Assembly: GCA_038087035.1 (NCBI GenBank)
Contig: CP051187.1
Span: 6,020,001-6,084,000 of the forward strand
Origin: Gloeotrichia echinulata CP02
GTDB lineage: Bacteria > Cyanobacteriota > Cyanobacteriia > Cyanobacteriales > Nostocaceae
DNA: 64,000 nucleotides
Reading direction: 5' to 3'
Positions 17,423 through 25,523 of this stretch are shown piece by piece (within the stretch, counting starts at the first letter, position 1; the number at the start of each line of letters is the position of its first letter). The notes under the pieces were generated by a model, which was not told where the DNA came from, made no database searches, and saw only the letters and a list, made by a program, of their open reading frames with translations. The translations under genes and the position numbers were made by a program.

Positions 17423-19315
17423 ATGAAGACCATTTTTGAAATTCAGTTTAAACGTAAATATTCCCCTGTGGCTATTTATAGCCTTGAGTTTGAAACAATT
17501 AATTCCGAATTTGTTCGCGAGCTAGCTGATCGTTATGGACAACAAGAAAATATCGTATTTTTTCTGAAAGAATTTATATCTTGTTTTTCAGATTCAAAGA
17601 CAGATATAACGGAGGAATTTTCTCAACTTGGTAATGATCAACTTCTAGATAAAATCCAAGAGTTGTTGTCAGATAATTCTCATTTGCGATCTGTTAAGCA
17701 AGAGCTAGAGCGAAAAGTTTCTGAATTATCTGAGTCTAACGCGAACAAAGAGGTCGGAAAGTTACGAGATGAAATTAAGAAACTTAAACGAGAGATCGAG
17801 AATGCCACTTATCAGAACAATCAACTTAAGCGTGAATTATCAAATGAGAAAAATCAGAATAGTCAATACCGACAAAACAATACAGAATATTACCGCCTTT
17901 TAAATGAGCATAATGTTCTTGTTACTAAGTACAATGCTTTGCAGAATCAAGTTGCTGGAATTCCTCAAATTACACAAGACAACGAGAAGCTGAAAAAGTC
18001 TAAGCAGGATTTAGAAAAACGATTTCAAGAGATTGAACAGGAGCTTCAAGATACTCAACAAAAGCTCTCGGTAGCGATATCTCGGTTACCCGGTCTCAAC
18101 ATCAACTCGAATCTAGCTGGTGGTGGCTCTCGCTCCGATAAACTCAAAATTGAATTTTCCCAACTAAAAATGGGATTATTTCACGAGGCAAGTAGCAAAG
18201 TCTTAAATGGCTGGAGAGAGCAAGGTTCTCAACTTACTTTCAGATCTGAAGAGTTTTCTAAGATCAAGTCCATTTTGTCTGAGCGAGTCTTTTGTGGCGG
18301 CATGGTGTACTTTGCTAAAGACAAAGGCGAAATTGATGCTGAATTGCATTTGATTATGGACGTACTGTCAGGCATTGAAGATTTTAGTCCTACGCCAGCA
18401 ATCTTCCAGAAGATTCAGGAAAGAATCCAAGCCGGCTTGCTTCGTTCCAAGGGCGTAGATAACTCGGATCAAGCACTCATGAAATATGTCGAAGAAGTGA
18501 CAAAACTTATCGACCAAAATTTACAGCAAATTGCCAAATTTAAAACGACAGGGGAAGCCTTAAACGAAATCAGGAAGTTTGCTGAGTCAGGTTTAAGGCT
18601 AGTTCGAGACATTGTAAACGATCCCAACTCAGGTGAGCTTTTTATGCCAGAGAATGGGGCTGCATTCGATGAAAGCTCTCACGAAACCAGAGATGAGCCT
18701 AGAGGTCAAATCAAAATGACCATCTATGCAGGGTATCGCGTAGCAGGAAACGTCTTAGTAAAAGCTGATGTGATTACCTATGAACCTGAACCTCGGTCAA
18801 AAAAAAACGAAATGAACACTGCTTTGGATTTTTCTGAAAATTCTCAACAAGAAAGTGAGCAACAAAACTCTGAGGGTATTGAAGATAAAAACAACCAAAA
18901 TGATGAGCATGGAAATCTTCAAGAATCACTGTCACAGCCAACAAATCTAGAGGAGTCAAATCCTACAGAAATTCAATCTTTAGATTCACCAAATAATCAT
19001 CAAGCAGAGAGTACCAAAGATAAACAAAATGTAGAGTCTAAAGAAACTTCTAGCAGCATAGGTACAACTTTCAGTGGCACGGTAATATCTGATAGTAGGG
19101 TAAATTTCCACACTGCTCCGCGCAAGGATGCTCACACACAAACGCAAGCAGGATCTGGTGACAAATTAAACTTTGAAGGTTGGACTCACGGTGAGAATGT
19201 TGATGGTGGTGACGGAAAAACAGATAACAGATGGTACAAACTTGCGGGACAAGATTATTGGGTTCCCGCCTGTTACAGCACTTTCCAGCAATGTGAAGTA
19301 CAATATGTAAGATAG
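17423..19315 (+). CDS. Coiled-coil protein with C-terminal SH3-like domain, 3' end replaced by an IS
   Basis: A 630-residue protein of unknown function. Residues about 80-225 form a long coiled coil rich in Glu, Lys and Gln. A folded middle region spans about 235-455, followed by an acidic, Ser/Asn/Gln-rich linker. A bacterial SH3-like domain (about 551-618: GTVISDSRVNFHTAPR, then WTHGENVDG and DYWVPACY) follows. AGGAGGG precedes the ATG, 14 bases after the Hsp70 stop. The last 13 codons as now read (STFQQCEVQYVR and stop) come from the IS630 left end. Before insertion the frame continued CYIEGEPPSDTQ and stopped at 20324-20326. The core SH3 fold is probably intact. It may be a scaffold for the Hsp70 and vWA proteins. 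Confidence 0.75.
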   Translation: MKTIFEIQFKRKYSPVAIYSLEFETINSEFVRELADRYGQQENIVFFLKEFISCFSDSKTDITEEFSQLGNDQLLDKIQELLSDNSHLRSVKQELERKVSELSESNANKEVGKLRDEIKKLKREIENATYQNNQLKRELSNEKNQNSQYRQNNTEYYRLLNEHNVLVTKYNALQNQVAGIPQITQDNEKLKKSKQDLEKRFQEIEQELQDTQQKLSVAISRLPGLNINSNLAGGGSRSDKLKIEFSQLKMGLFHEASSKVLNGWREQGSQLTFRSEEFSKIKSILSERVFCGGMVYFAKDKGEIDAELHLIMDVLSGIEDFSPTPAIFQKIQERIQAGLLRSKGVDNSDQALMKYVEEVTKLIDQNLQQIAKFKTTGEALNEIRKFAESGLRLVRDIVNDPNSGELFMPENGAAFDESSHETRDEPRGQIKMTIYAGYRVAGNVLVKADVITYEPEPRSKKNEMNTALDFSENSQQESEQQNSEGIEDKNNQNDEHGNLQESLSQPTNLEESNPTEIQSLDSPNNHQAESTKDKQNVESKETSSSIGTTFSGTVISDSRVNFHTAPRKDAHTQTQAGSGDKLNFEGWTHGENVDGGDGKTDNRWYKLAGQDYWVPACYSTFQQCEVQYVR

Positions 19316-20290
19316 ATAAATTATTATTATGAAACCATATTCCGTCGATCTGAGAGAAAAAATAGTCAATGCTTATCAGTTAGGAAATATTTCAGTTAGA
19401 AAGTTAGCTGTAAACTTTGGTGTTGGTAAAGCTTTTGTACAAAAAATGTTGAGACAGTATAAAGAGAAAGGACATGTTAATCCTGGTAAGCAAGGGACAA
19501 GAAAAAAAGCGGTATTAGCAGATTCTGCGGCTCAACTTGTTGCATTGGTAAAAAAGTATCCAGATGCAACTCTCTCTGAATATTGTGAATATTGGCTCTT
19601 AACTGAGGGGCAACTAGTGAGTTCCAGCATGATGTGTAGAGAATTGCAAAAATTAAATCTAACTCGTAAAAAAAAACGGTTCGCAGCAGTCAGGCAGCTA
19701 CCGATAGAGTTCAATTGCTCAGGTGTGAATACAGAGAGAAAGTCAGAGATATAGAGCCGAAAAATCTGGTTTTTTTGGATGAAGCAGGCTTACTGCTTGG
19801 GTTAATGCGTCCAAAAGCTCGTAGTGAAAAAGGAAGTAGAGTATATGATGTAAAACCATTTTATCGAGGTAAAAAAGTCACTATTATCGGCGCAATCAGT
19901 ATGGATAAAGTATTGGCTGTGATGACACTAGATGGTTCAATGGATAGTAATGCTTTTCGCGTGTTTATAGAAAAGTTGTTAGTGCCTCAATTATGGAAAG
20001 GTGCAGTTGTCATAATGGATAACCTATTTGCCCATAAGATCGATGAAATTACGCCCATAATTGAATCTGTTGGTGCCAGTGTCATCAATCTATCTTCTTA
20101 TTCACCAGATTTTAATCCCATTGAACATTGGTGGTCACAGCTTAAAGCTTTTATCAAAACATTTTCTCCAAAAACTACTCAAATGGTAGATGTATTGATT
20201 GCAATTGCTTTAAATCTAATCAATCCTATGCATCTGCGAAATTGGTTTGCTAACTGCTGCTACTGTACTTCATGATTCAGGAAAGTGCTG
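19276..20290 (+). mobile_element. IS630-family insertion sequence
   Basis: A 1,015-bp element flanked by the TA duplication at 19274-19275 and 20291-20292, as expected for the IS630/Tc1-mariner class. The left terminus CAGCACTTTCC and the inverted right terminus match, with similarity running about 32 bases and including GAAGTACA. It encodes a two-frame transposase. It has inserted near the end of the coiled-coil/SH3 gene, in the same orientation as the operon. Confidence 0.9.
19329..20275 (+). CDS. IS630 transposase in two frames, joined by a likely -1 frameshift
   Basis: The first frame (19329-19754) carries a helix-turn-helix region: MKPYSVDLREKIVNAYQ, then VRKLAVNFGVGKAFV. The second frame covers the catalytic domain, with the DDE residues in FLDEAG, VIMDN and FNPIEHWW. 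Nine A residues (19668-19676) lie at the junction. A -1 shift there gives KKKTVRSSQAATDRVQLLR, then the second frame, which matches ordinary IS630 transposases. Without the shift the first frame ends after an unrelated tail. A programmed slip is the simplest reading; a single-base mutation is the alternative. Confidence 0.85.
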
Positions 20291-20358
20291 TATATAGAGG
20301 GAGAACCACCCAGTGATACCCAGTGATTTACCACTTATGAACAGCGGGGGAGGTGATA

Positions 20359-20994
20359 ATGACGCCCAATAAGCTGAGGATTTTTGAGCGTAGATCCCCA
20401 GTCAAAGTGCTTGGACCTTTTTCCAGGGCTGTAATCTGGGTACAAGGCTGTGATTTCGGTTGCAAAGGCTGTATTGTGCCTGAATCGTGGGATCGAGATG
20501 CTGGAGAAGAAATTGATATTTCTGAGCTTGTTGATTGGATACTTAATCAGACAGCTATAGAAGGAATTACCTTGTCTGGTGGCGAACCAATGTTACAGGC
20601 AGAAGCCCTATCTACTCTCATCGATCAAATTAGAACGAAGAAAGATTTGGGGGTTATGTGTTACACGGGATTTCGCTTGGAGCATTTACAAAAGCAAGGT
20701 ACTGCTTCACAAAAAACTCTATTAAAAAAAATCGATCTTTTGATTGATGGAGTATATGTGGAAAATTTACAAGATGACTTGCTCTGGCGTGGTTCTAGCA
20801 ATCAAAGAGTATTGCTTTTGAGCAGTCGGTATCGAGAGTTTTTAGAAGCTCAAAGTGATCGCTCGGCTGGACTAGAGTTTTTCTTCACAGAAGCCGGTGA
20901 AATTGGCTTTTCAGGAGTTCCCACTCAGTTAAACTTCCGCCAAGAATTTGAATCCCGAATGTCCAATCGAGCGATCATCGTCAACCCAAAGTAA
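20359..20994 (+). CDS. Radical SAM protein, activase-like (4Fe-4S single cluster)
   Basis: A 211-residue radical SAM enzyme. The CxxxCxxC motif (Cys 31, 35 and 38 in CDFGCKGC) binds the 4Fe-4S cluster, and GITLSGGEPMLQ (about 70-80) is the SAM-binding GGE motif. The size and order resemble NrdG-type glycyl-radical activases (single-cluster Fer4_12 class), but no glycyl-radical enzyme is adjacent. It may instead modify a partner of this cluster. The ATG lies five bases after GGGGGAGG; GTG at 20353 is less likely. Before the IS insertion it followed the SH3 gene by about 32 bases. No SPASM-type extra cluster is visible. Confidence 0.8.
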   Translation: MTPNKLRIFERRSPVKVLGPFSRAVIWVQGCDFGCKGCIVPESWDRDAGEEIDISELVDWILNQTAIEGITLSGGEPMLQAEALSTLIDQIRTKKDLGVMCYTGFRLEHLQKQGTASQKTLLKKIDLLIDGVYVENLQDDLLWRGSSNQRVLLLSSRYREFLEAQSDRSAGLEFFFTEAGEIGFSGVPTQLNFRQEFESRMSNRAIIVNPK

Positions 20995-21009
20995 ACAAGG
21001 AGAATATCT

Positions 21010-22296
21010 ATGAGTGGCACACCCAAGTATTCACAGGCAGAGTTAGAACGCCAACGACAACAACAACTAGAGGAAGAGCGTCGCCGCCAAGCAGCCGAAG
21101 AAGCGAGACTCAGAGCAGAAGCGGCGGAAAGAGAACGTCGTCAACGCCTGGAGAATCTTAGAAATAGAGTCAATTCCCAGCAACAGTCAGTTGCAACACA
21201 GATTCAGCAGCAGCAATCTGCTATGTATCCCCAAGATGCCGCAACCTTACAACAGCGATGCCAAAATCAAACCAATACCATTCGCCAAGTGCAAGACGAG
21301 TCCCTACTGCAAAATGTAGTGACCGAACTTAACCAAATCTTACAAGATACCGAGCAAGCTGTCACCCGCAAACGTCGAGATGATGAAGAGAAAAAGCGTA
21401 AGGAAGAAATCGAACGGTTGCAATTTGAGCTTGAGGAGTTAGAAAGAGAAGTTGGGCGTATTCCCGCAGGTGATGCCAGTAAATTTGATGAAAACGGTCA
21501 AAATTCTCTAAAACAGGCACTTGCAGTGGTGCGATCTGCTTTGGCTACAGGTAATCCTCAAAATGTACAAGCGCCGATTAATAACGCGAGTACAGTTGTC
21601 AAACAGCACGCTCAGGTAGTTGCCCAACGCCGTGCGGAATGGGAAAAACGCAAAGCAGCAGCAGAACAAGTTGTTGGGCAAATTCAAGACTTGGTGACAG
21701 GGCTAAAAGCCGATCCGGTGGTAATGCGATGGCATTCCCATTCTATTGCCCAGCTAGAAAATGAACTGCAAAAAGCCAATCAAGCCCTCGCCTCAGAACA
21801 GTTCGATCAGCCAAGCCAAATCCTGGCTAAAGCTAAGGAAAAAGAGAAGCAAATCATTGAAGAAGCGAATCTTGCACAACTGAAAGCAGATAAAAGAGAC
21901 TACATCACCCAATCGATTGTTGCAACGCTTCAAGATATGGGTTTTTCCATCCTTTCTGTTGAGGATGAACACGCAGGGCATCCGTCCACAGCTAAAGTCT
22001 TTACAGCAACAGCAGCAGGCAGGGCAATTAGCGTCAGCGTTCCTGTAGAAGGACAAGTTTGGTACGACGTTGATGGCTACTCCAAAAATACAGTTGCTTC
22101 TGTTGCTGACGGTAGTCCAGTAGCAATTTGTGACGAAGCAGAAGCAGTGCTAACAGAAATGCACAGCGCTTTGCAGCAGGAATTTGGAGTTCAGATGGGT
22201 GAAATTTCATGGCAAGGTAAAAATCCTAATCGTAGGGTTGTAGGAGAAAACGATTTACCCACAAATTCCAGAGAAGCTAAAGGAGGAAACCGATGA
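21010..22296 (+). CDS. Coiled-coil protein of unknown function
   Basis: A 428-residue protein I do not recognise. The N-terminus (about 10-60) is a highly charged Glu/Arg/Gln helix with QAAEEARLRAEAAERERRQ. Further coiled segments lie near 115-155 and 200-300. A compact C-terminal domain (about 295-415) contains FSILSVEDEHAGHPSTAKVF and VWYDVDGYS. It begins about 15 bases after the radical SAM gene with AAGGAGA before the ATG, and its stop overlaps the start of the AAA+ gene (ATGA), so the two are likely translationally coupled. It is a plausible adaptor between substrate and the AAA+ unfoldase. Confidence 0.7.
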   Translation: MSGTPKYSQAELERQRQQQLEEERRRQAAEEARLRAEAAERERRQRLENLRNRVNSQQQSVATQIQQQQSAMYPQDAATLQQRCQNQTNTIRQVQDESLLQNVVTELNQILQDTEQAVTRKRRDDEEKKRKEEIERLQFELEELEREVGRIPAGDASKFDENGQNSLKQALAVVRSALATGNPQNVQAPINNASTVVKQHAQVVAQRRAEWEKRKAAAEQVVGQIQDLVTGLKADPVVMRWHSHSIAQLENELQKANQALASEQFDQPSQILAKAKEKEKQIIEEANLAQLKADKRDYITQSIVATLQDMGFSILSVEDEHAGHPSTAKVFTATAAGRAISVSVPVEGQVWYDVDGYSKNTVASVADGSPVAICDEAEAVLTEMHSALQQEFGVQMGEISWQGKNPNRRVVGENDLPTNSREAKGGNR

Positions 22297-24299
22297 GCAA
22301 TCCAGTTTACTTCCGATGGCTGACAGAGTTTGAAAAGCAGATTCACTGCCGTAAACACATTATTCTGTATGGAAATATCCATGATGAGTTTCTATGGAGA
22401 GATGAGCGGCAAACGGTTTACAAAATTATCAATACTTTTTTGCATGAGTTAGGTTTTAACCTAATTGTGCGGTACAGTCCTGTAAATGGATTTAGTTACT
22501 TTTCTGAGTCCATGAGAGAGCAATTTGGTTCTCTAATTCAAGAACGTGCAGTTGAGCATCACACTCAACCTTCGTCTACAGAACCACCTAGCCCAGAAGC
22601 TCCTGCGAACCCTATGGCACCGCCCTCCCGTCGCAATCCGGGGGTTAGCACTAGGCAAGCTGCAAATATCAGAATCTTACCAGAGGTAGCTTTTGGCAAT
22701 CTCAGAATGGCACTATCCCAAAGCACTACTTCAGTAGCTGCAATTGTTGATACTGTCGATATGCTGACTTCCGATCCCAGCCAGTACAGTCTTGAAGAGC
22801 GAAACCTTTTAATGCTTCTCAAAATGTGTACCCTGGAATCAACCGTTCTGACAGAAGGAAAGCTTAGTGGTTATAGAAATACAATTATTTTAGTAGCAAG
22901 TGATTTAGCAAGAATTCCTCAATGGGTGTATAAGGATAATCCTTTAGTTGAGTTAGTTCAAGTATCTTCACTGAATAAAGATGAACGCCGTGAATTTGCT
23001 TTGAAATCTCTGCGTCCTCGTGAACACTTTAGTGGATTTTATGAAGGCGATAAAATTAGCATACGACGCCCCAATAATAACACCCCTTCTCAATTGGAAA
23101 TTTTAGCAGAAGAGTTAGCCGATCTAACAGAAGGATTCCATACTGTAGATTTAGAAGCTTTAAGAACTACCTCATTGCGACATAAAATGCCCCTCAAAGA
23201 AAAGGAGGTTAGAAAACTTGTTGATTTCTACAAATTTGGAAGACTAGATGATCCTTGGGAACAAATTAGTCCTGAAAGAATTGCTTCTGCAAAACAAGAA
23301 TTATCTCGCTCAGTAATCGGGCAACCCAAGGCTATTGAAGCTGTTACATCAATGCTATCTAGTGCCAGAATCGGCTTAAGTATGAGTGGAAGACAATTAT
23401 CCACTCAGCCCAAAGGGATCTTTTTCTTTGTCGGTCCCACAGGTGTTGGTAAAACCGAGTTAGCAAAAGCCCTAGCAAGACTTTTGTTTGCAGACGAAGG
23501 ATCTCTAATTCGCTTTGATATGAGTGAATATGCTCAAGAACACGCTGCAGAAAAACTTACTGGTGCGCCACCAGGATTCGTGGGATTTGAAGCAGGTGGA
23601 CAATTGACTAATCGTGTTTTGGAGCAGCCATACAGTATTCTCCTTTTTGATGAAATTGAGAAGGCTACCCCAAAGGTACTCGACAAGTTTTTACAAATAC
23701 TCAGTGATGGAAGACTAACTGATGGTAAAGGCCAGACGGTTTATTTTAATCAAACTGTAATTATTTTTACAAGCAACATTGGAGCTTCCGATCTCACTAA
23801 TCACAATACAGGAGAAACCATTCGCTCTGGTATTATGAGCCAAGTTAAGGAGGGAAATATACCACTTTACTCACAGATTGAAGAGCATTTTGACCAAGAA
23901 GTTCGGTGGTATTTTAGCAACTATATAGGTCGGACAGAATTACTAGGTAGGCTAGGTGATAATATAGTTGTATTTGATTTACTTCGATCAGATTTTGTCA
24001 ATTCAATTGCCAATAAATTCTTACAGCAATATGCTGATTTTACAAAGGAGAAGTACAACTTAAAAATTAATTTTTTGTCATCCGTTCTAGAATTTATATT
24101 GAACCGTATGAAAGAAGAAAGAAATTTAGTTTTGGGTGGTAGACGTATAAAATCGCTCTTAGAAACTTTCATTGAAAAACCTTTAAATAGTTGGCTTTTT
24201 GAAAAATTTCCGGATACAAGTGTGCTTTCTAACCAGATTTTATCTATAGAACTAAGCCAGGATGGTTCTCTTATACCAAAAATGTTTAATAGCAAATGA
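22293..24299 (+). CDS. ClpB-like AAA+ ATPase with a degenerate first module
   Basis: A 668-residue protein. The N-terminal half (about 1-340) reads like an AAA+ fold (HIILYGNIHDEF, then AAIVDTVDML and RNTIILVASDL) but lacks a Walker A loop, so it probably binds no ATP. A Pro/Ser-rich insert (about 90-125) interrupts it. The second half is a ClpB/ClpC D2-type module: GPTGVGKTE at 381-389, RFDMSEYAQEH, GAPPGFVGF, Walker B LLFDEIEKA near 447-455, and TSNIGAS. A C-terminal small domain ends the chain. There is no Clp-N domain and no clear ClpP-binding loop. It closes the vWA-Hsp70-radical SAM cluster and is likely its unfoldase or remodelling motor. Confidence 0.85.
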   Translation: MSNPVYFRWLTEFEKQIHCRKHIILYGNIHDEFLWRDERQTVYKIINTFLHELGFNLIVRYSPVNGFSYFSESMREQFGSLIQERAVEHHTQPSSTEPPSPEAPANPMAPPSRRNPGVSTRQAANIRILPEVAFGNLRMALSQSTTSVAAIVDTVDMLTSDPSQYSLEERNLLMLLKMCTLESTVLTEGKLSGYRNTIILVASDLARIPQWVYKDNPLVELVQVSSLNKDERREFALKSLRPREHFSGFYEGDKISIRRPNNNTPSQLEILAEELADLTEGFHTVDLEALRTTSLRHKMPLKEKEVRKLVDFYKFGRLDDPWEQISPERIASAKQELSRSVIGQPKAIEAVTSMLSSARIGLSMSGRQLSTQPKGIFFFVGPTGVGKTELAKALARLLFADEGSLIRFDMSEYAQEHAAEKLTGAPPGFVGFEAGGQLTNRVLEQPYSILLFDEIEKATPKVLDKFLQILSDGRLTDGKGQTVYFNQTVIIFTSNIGASDLTNHNTGETIRSGIMSQVKEGNIPLYSQIEEHFDQEVRWYFSNYIGRTELLGRLGDNIVVFDLLRSDFVNSIANKFLQQYADFTKEKYNLKINFLSSVLEFILNRMKEERNLVLGGRRIKSLLETFIEKPLNSWLFEKFPDTSVLSNQILSIELSQDGSLIPKMFNSK

Positions 24300-24619
24300 G
24301 GTTCTTCAGTTTTTTGTGCTATCACTTCCACAACCGAAAACCATCGCATCATCTCCCGCAACTCAACAGCCGCCCTATCCTGGGTATACACAACACCAAC
24401 CAAGATCGCCAGCACGAGTAGCTTCCGCCGCGCCCACTCGAACCATGTGCTGACATCGGTGGTCGTGTTCTTACCCTTGGCTCCACTTTTGCAGGAGTTG
24501 ATAAACAGGACAGGGGGATTATCGCACCAACCCTCTGCGATCGCTTTGTCAAAAGTGCAGCGATGGTGAGTATCGAAGCCTTTGCAAGAGGTATTATTCG
24601 CAATTATTTGCGAATTGCT
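24300..24619. other. Possible decayed coding region after the AAA+ gene
   Basis: No intact gene is present. The plus strand shows codon-like stretches in more than one frame, including QPPYPGYTQHQPRSPARVAS and, after a frame change, a segment with RGIIAPTLCDRFVKSAAMVS. This pattern suggests a frame-broken gene, but I cannot name the family. The end of the toxin gene marks the right border. Confidence 0.35.
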
Positions 24620-24982
24620 TTAACCTTCCTCATCATAAAAATCAGCCACAATATCTCTGATTTCATTTACATCAATATCTTCTCGGTCAGACTTAGAATA
24701 AATCGTTAGTAGCAAAATACTTGTAGGTGATTCGACTTGATAAATTAATCGATATCCAGCACTCTTGCCTTTTTGAATATTAGTATTGCGAACCCTGACC
24801 TTATAAACAATATACTCCTCACCAATGCCCGCAATTCTATCTCCGACAACATTCCCTTGTTGTAATTGCTCAATAATCGGTTGAACATCAGAGCGAATAT
24901 TGCGAAATCTCTTTGATAGTCTGTAAAGTTCTTGCTCAAACTCATCCGAGAATCGAATTGAAACCGCGTTATCACTCTGCAT
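24620..24982 (-). CDS. RelE/ParE-like toxin
   Basis: A 120-residue protein with the general features of RelE/ParE-type toxins: FSDEFEQELYRLSKRFRN near the start, KVRVRNTNIQKGKSAGYRLIYQ in the middle, and LLLTIYSKSDRED near the end. RelE members cut mRNA at the ribosome; ParE members act on gyrase. Which activity applies here is unclear. I use ATG 24982, giving an 11-base overlap with the antitoxin stop; a start at 25003 would add seven residues. Such coupling is typical of type II pairs. The pair is likely autoregulated. Confidence 0.75.
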   Translation of the reverse strand: MQSDNAVSIRFSDEFEQELYRLSKRFRNIRSDVQPIIEQLQQGNVVGDRIAGIGEEYIVYKVRVRNTNIQKGKSAGYRLIYQVESPTSILLLTIYSKSDREDIDVNEIRDIVADFYDEEG

Positions 24983-25229
24983 CAATCCTGTCCCATAGCT
25001 CACTAATTGGTCTAGTTTGCCCCGTTTTTGCTTGATGTAAGGCTCTTCTCAAACTAGCTTTAATCTCCTCAACGGGTGTATCATCAGGGTCAATTTCTTC
25101 TACTTCTGACGCTTCTGGAACCAACACAATCACCCGAACTTGGTGAGCATAAGTCGTTCCCTGAATCGGCTCATCTAAAACCAAGTTTCCCTGAGCATCA
25201 ATCTTACCAGTAACTTCAATTGCTTTCAT
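24972..25229 (-). CDS. Antitoxin partner of the RelE/ParE-like toxin
   Basis: An 85-residue protein beginning MKAIEVTGKIDAQGNLVLDEP, a short beta-rich start often seen in AbrB-like or DUF2281-like antitoxins. It continues with a hydrophobic VRVIVLVPEA strand and an acidic C-terminal helix (VEEIKASLRRALHQAKTG) that would bind the toxin. It lies upstream of, and overlaps, the toxin gene, the usual order of type II systems. The family name is uncertain, but the role is well supported by position. Confidence 0.75.
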   Translation of the reverse strand: MKAIEVTGKIDAQGNLVLDEPIQGTTYAHQVRVIVLVPEASEVEEIDPDDTPVEEIKASLRRALHQAKTGQTRPISELWDRIDAE

Positions 25230-25523
25230 CTGCTGCGTACCTTATTTGATATAAGCCTGATCTAAGTTTAATCAAGATGCAAATACATTGGTAGGCAATA
25301 CTGCTCGGTTAAGCTCAAAAAACTTAAAATTCGTAGGTTGGGTTGAGGAACGTAGCTTGCTTGCCGTAGGCTAACCCAACATTTCCGGGGCTTTGTTGGG
25401 TTTCGCAGAGCCTCAACCCAACCTACCATTTTCCTTAACCGAGCAGTATTGCATTGGTAGGGGCACGGCAATGCCGTGCCCCGGAGCGGATCTGTGGTTG
25501 AATTAATTGAAAATAGCTCTATC
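25230..25523. other. Gap filled by a MITE between moxR and the TA pair
   Basis: A MITE occupies most of the interval (25296-25451), followed directly by a palindromic dispersed repeat (25457-25482, GTAGGGGCACGGCAATGCC). Apart from these I see no gene or clear promoter. Confidence 0.6.
25296..25451. repeat. MITE, CAATACTGC family (copy 2), with nested inverted repeat
   Basis: The termini are CAATACTGCTCGGTTAAG and its exact inverse, so this is the best-preserved copy. Inside lies a second inverted repeat, GTAGGTTGGGTTGAGG against CCTCAACCCAACCTAC, with CGTAGCTTGCTTGCCG sequence between. This looks like one mobile repeat inserted into another. Confidence 0.8.
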
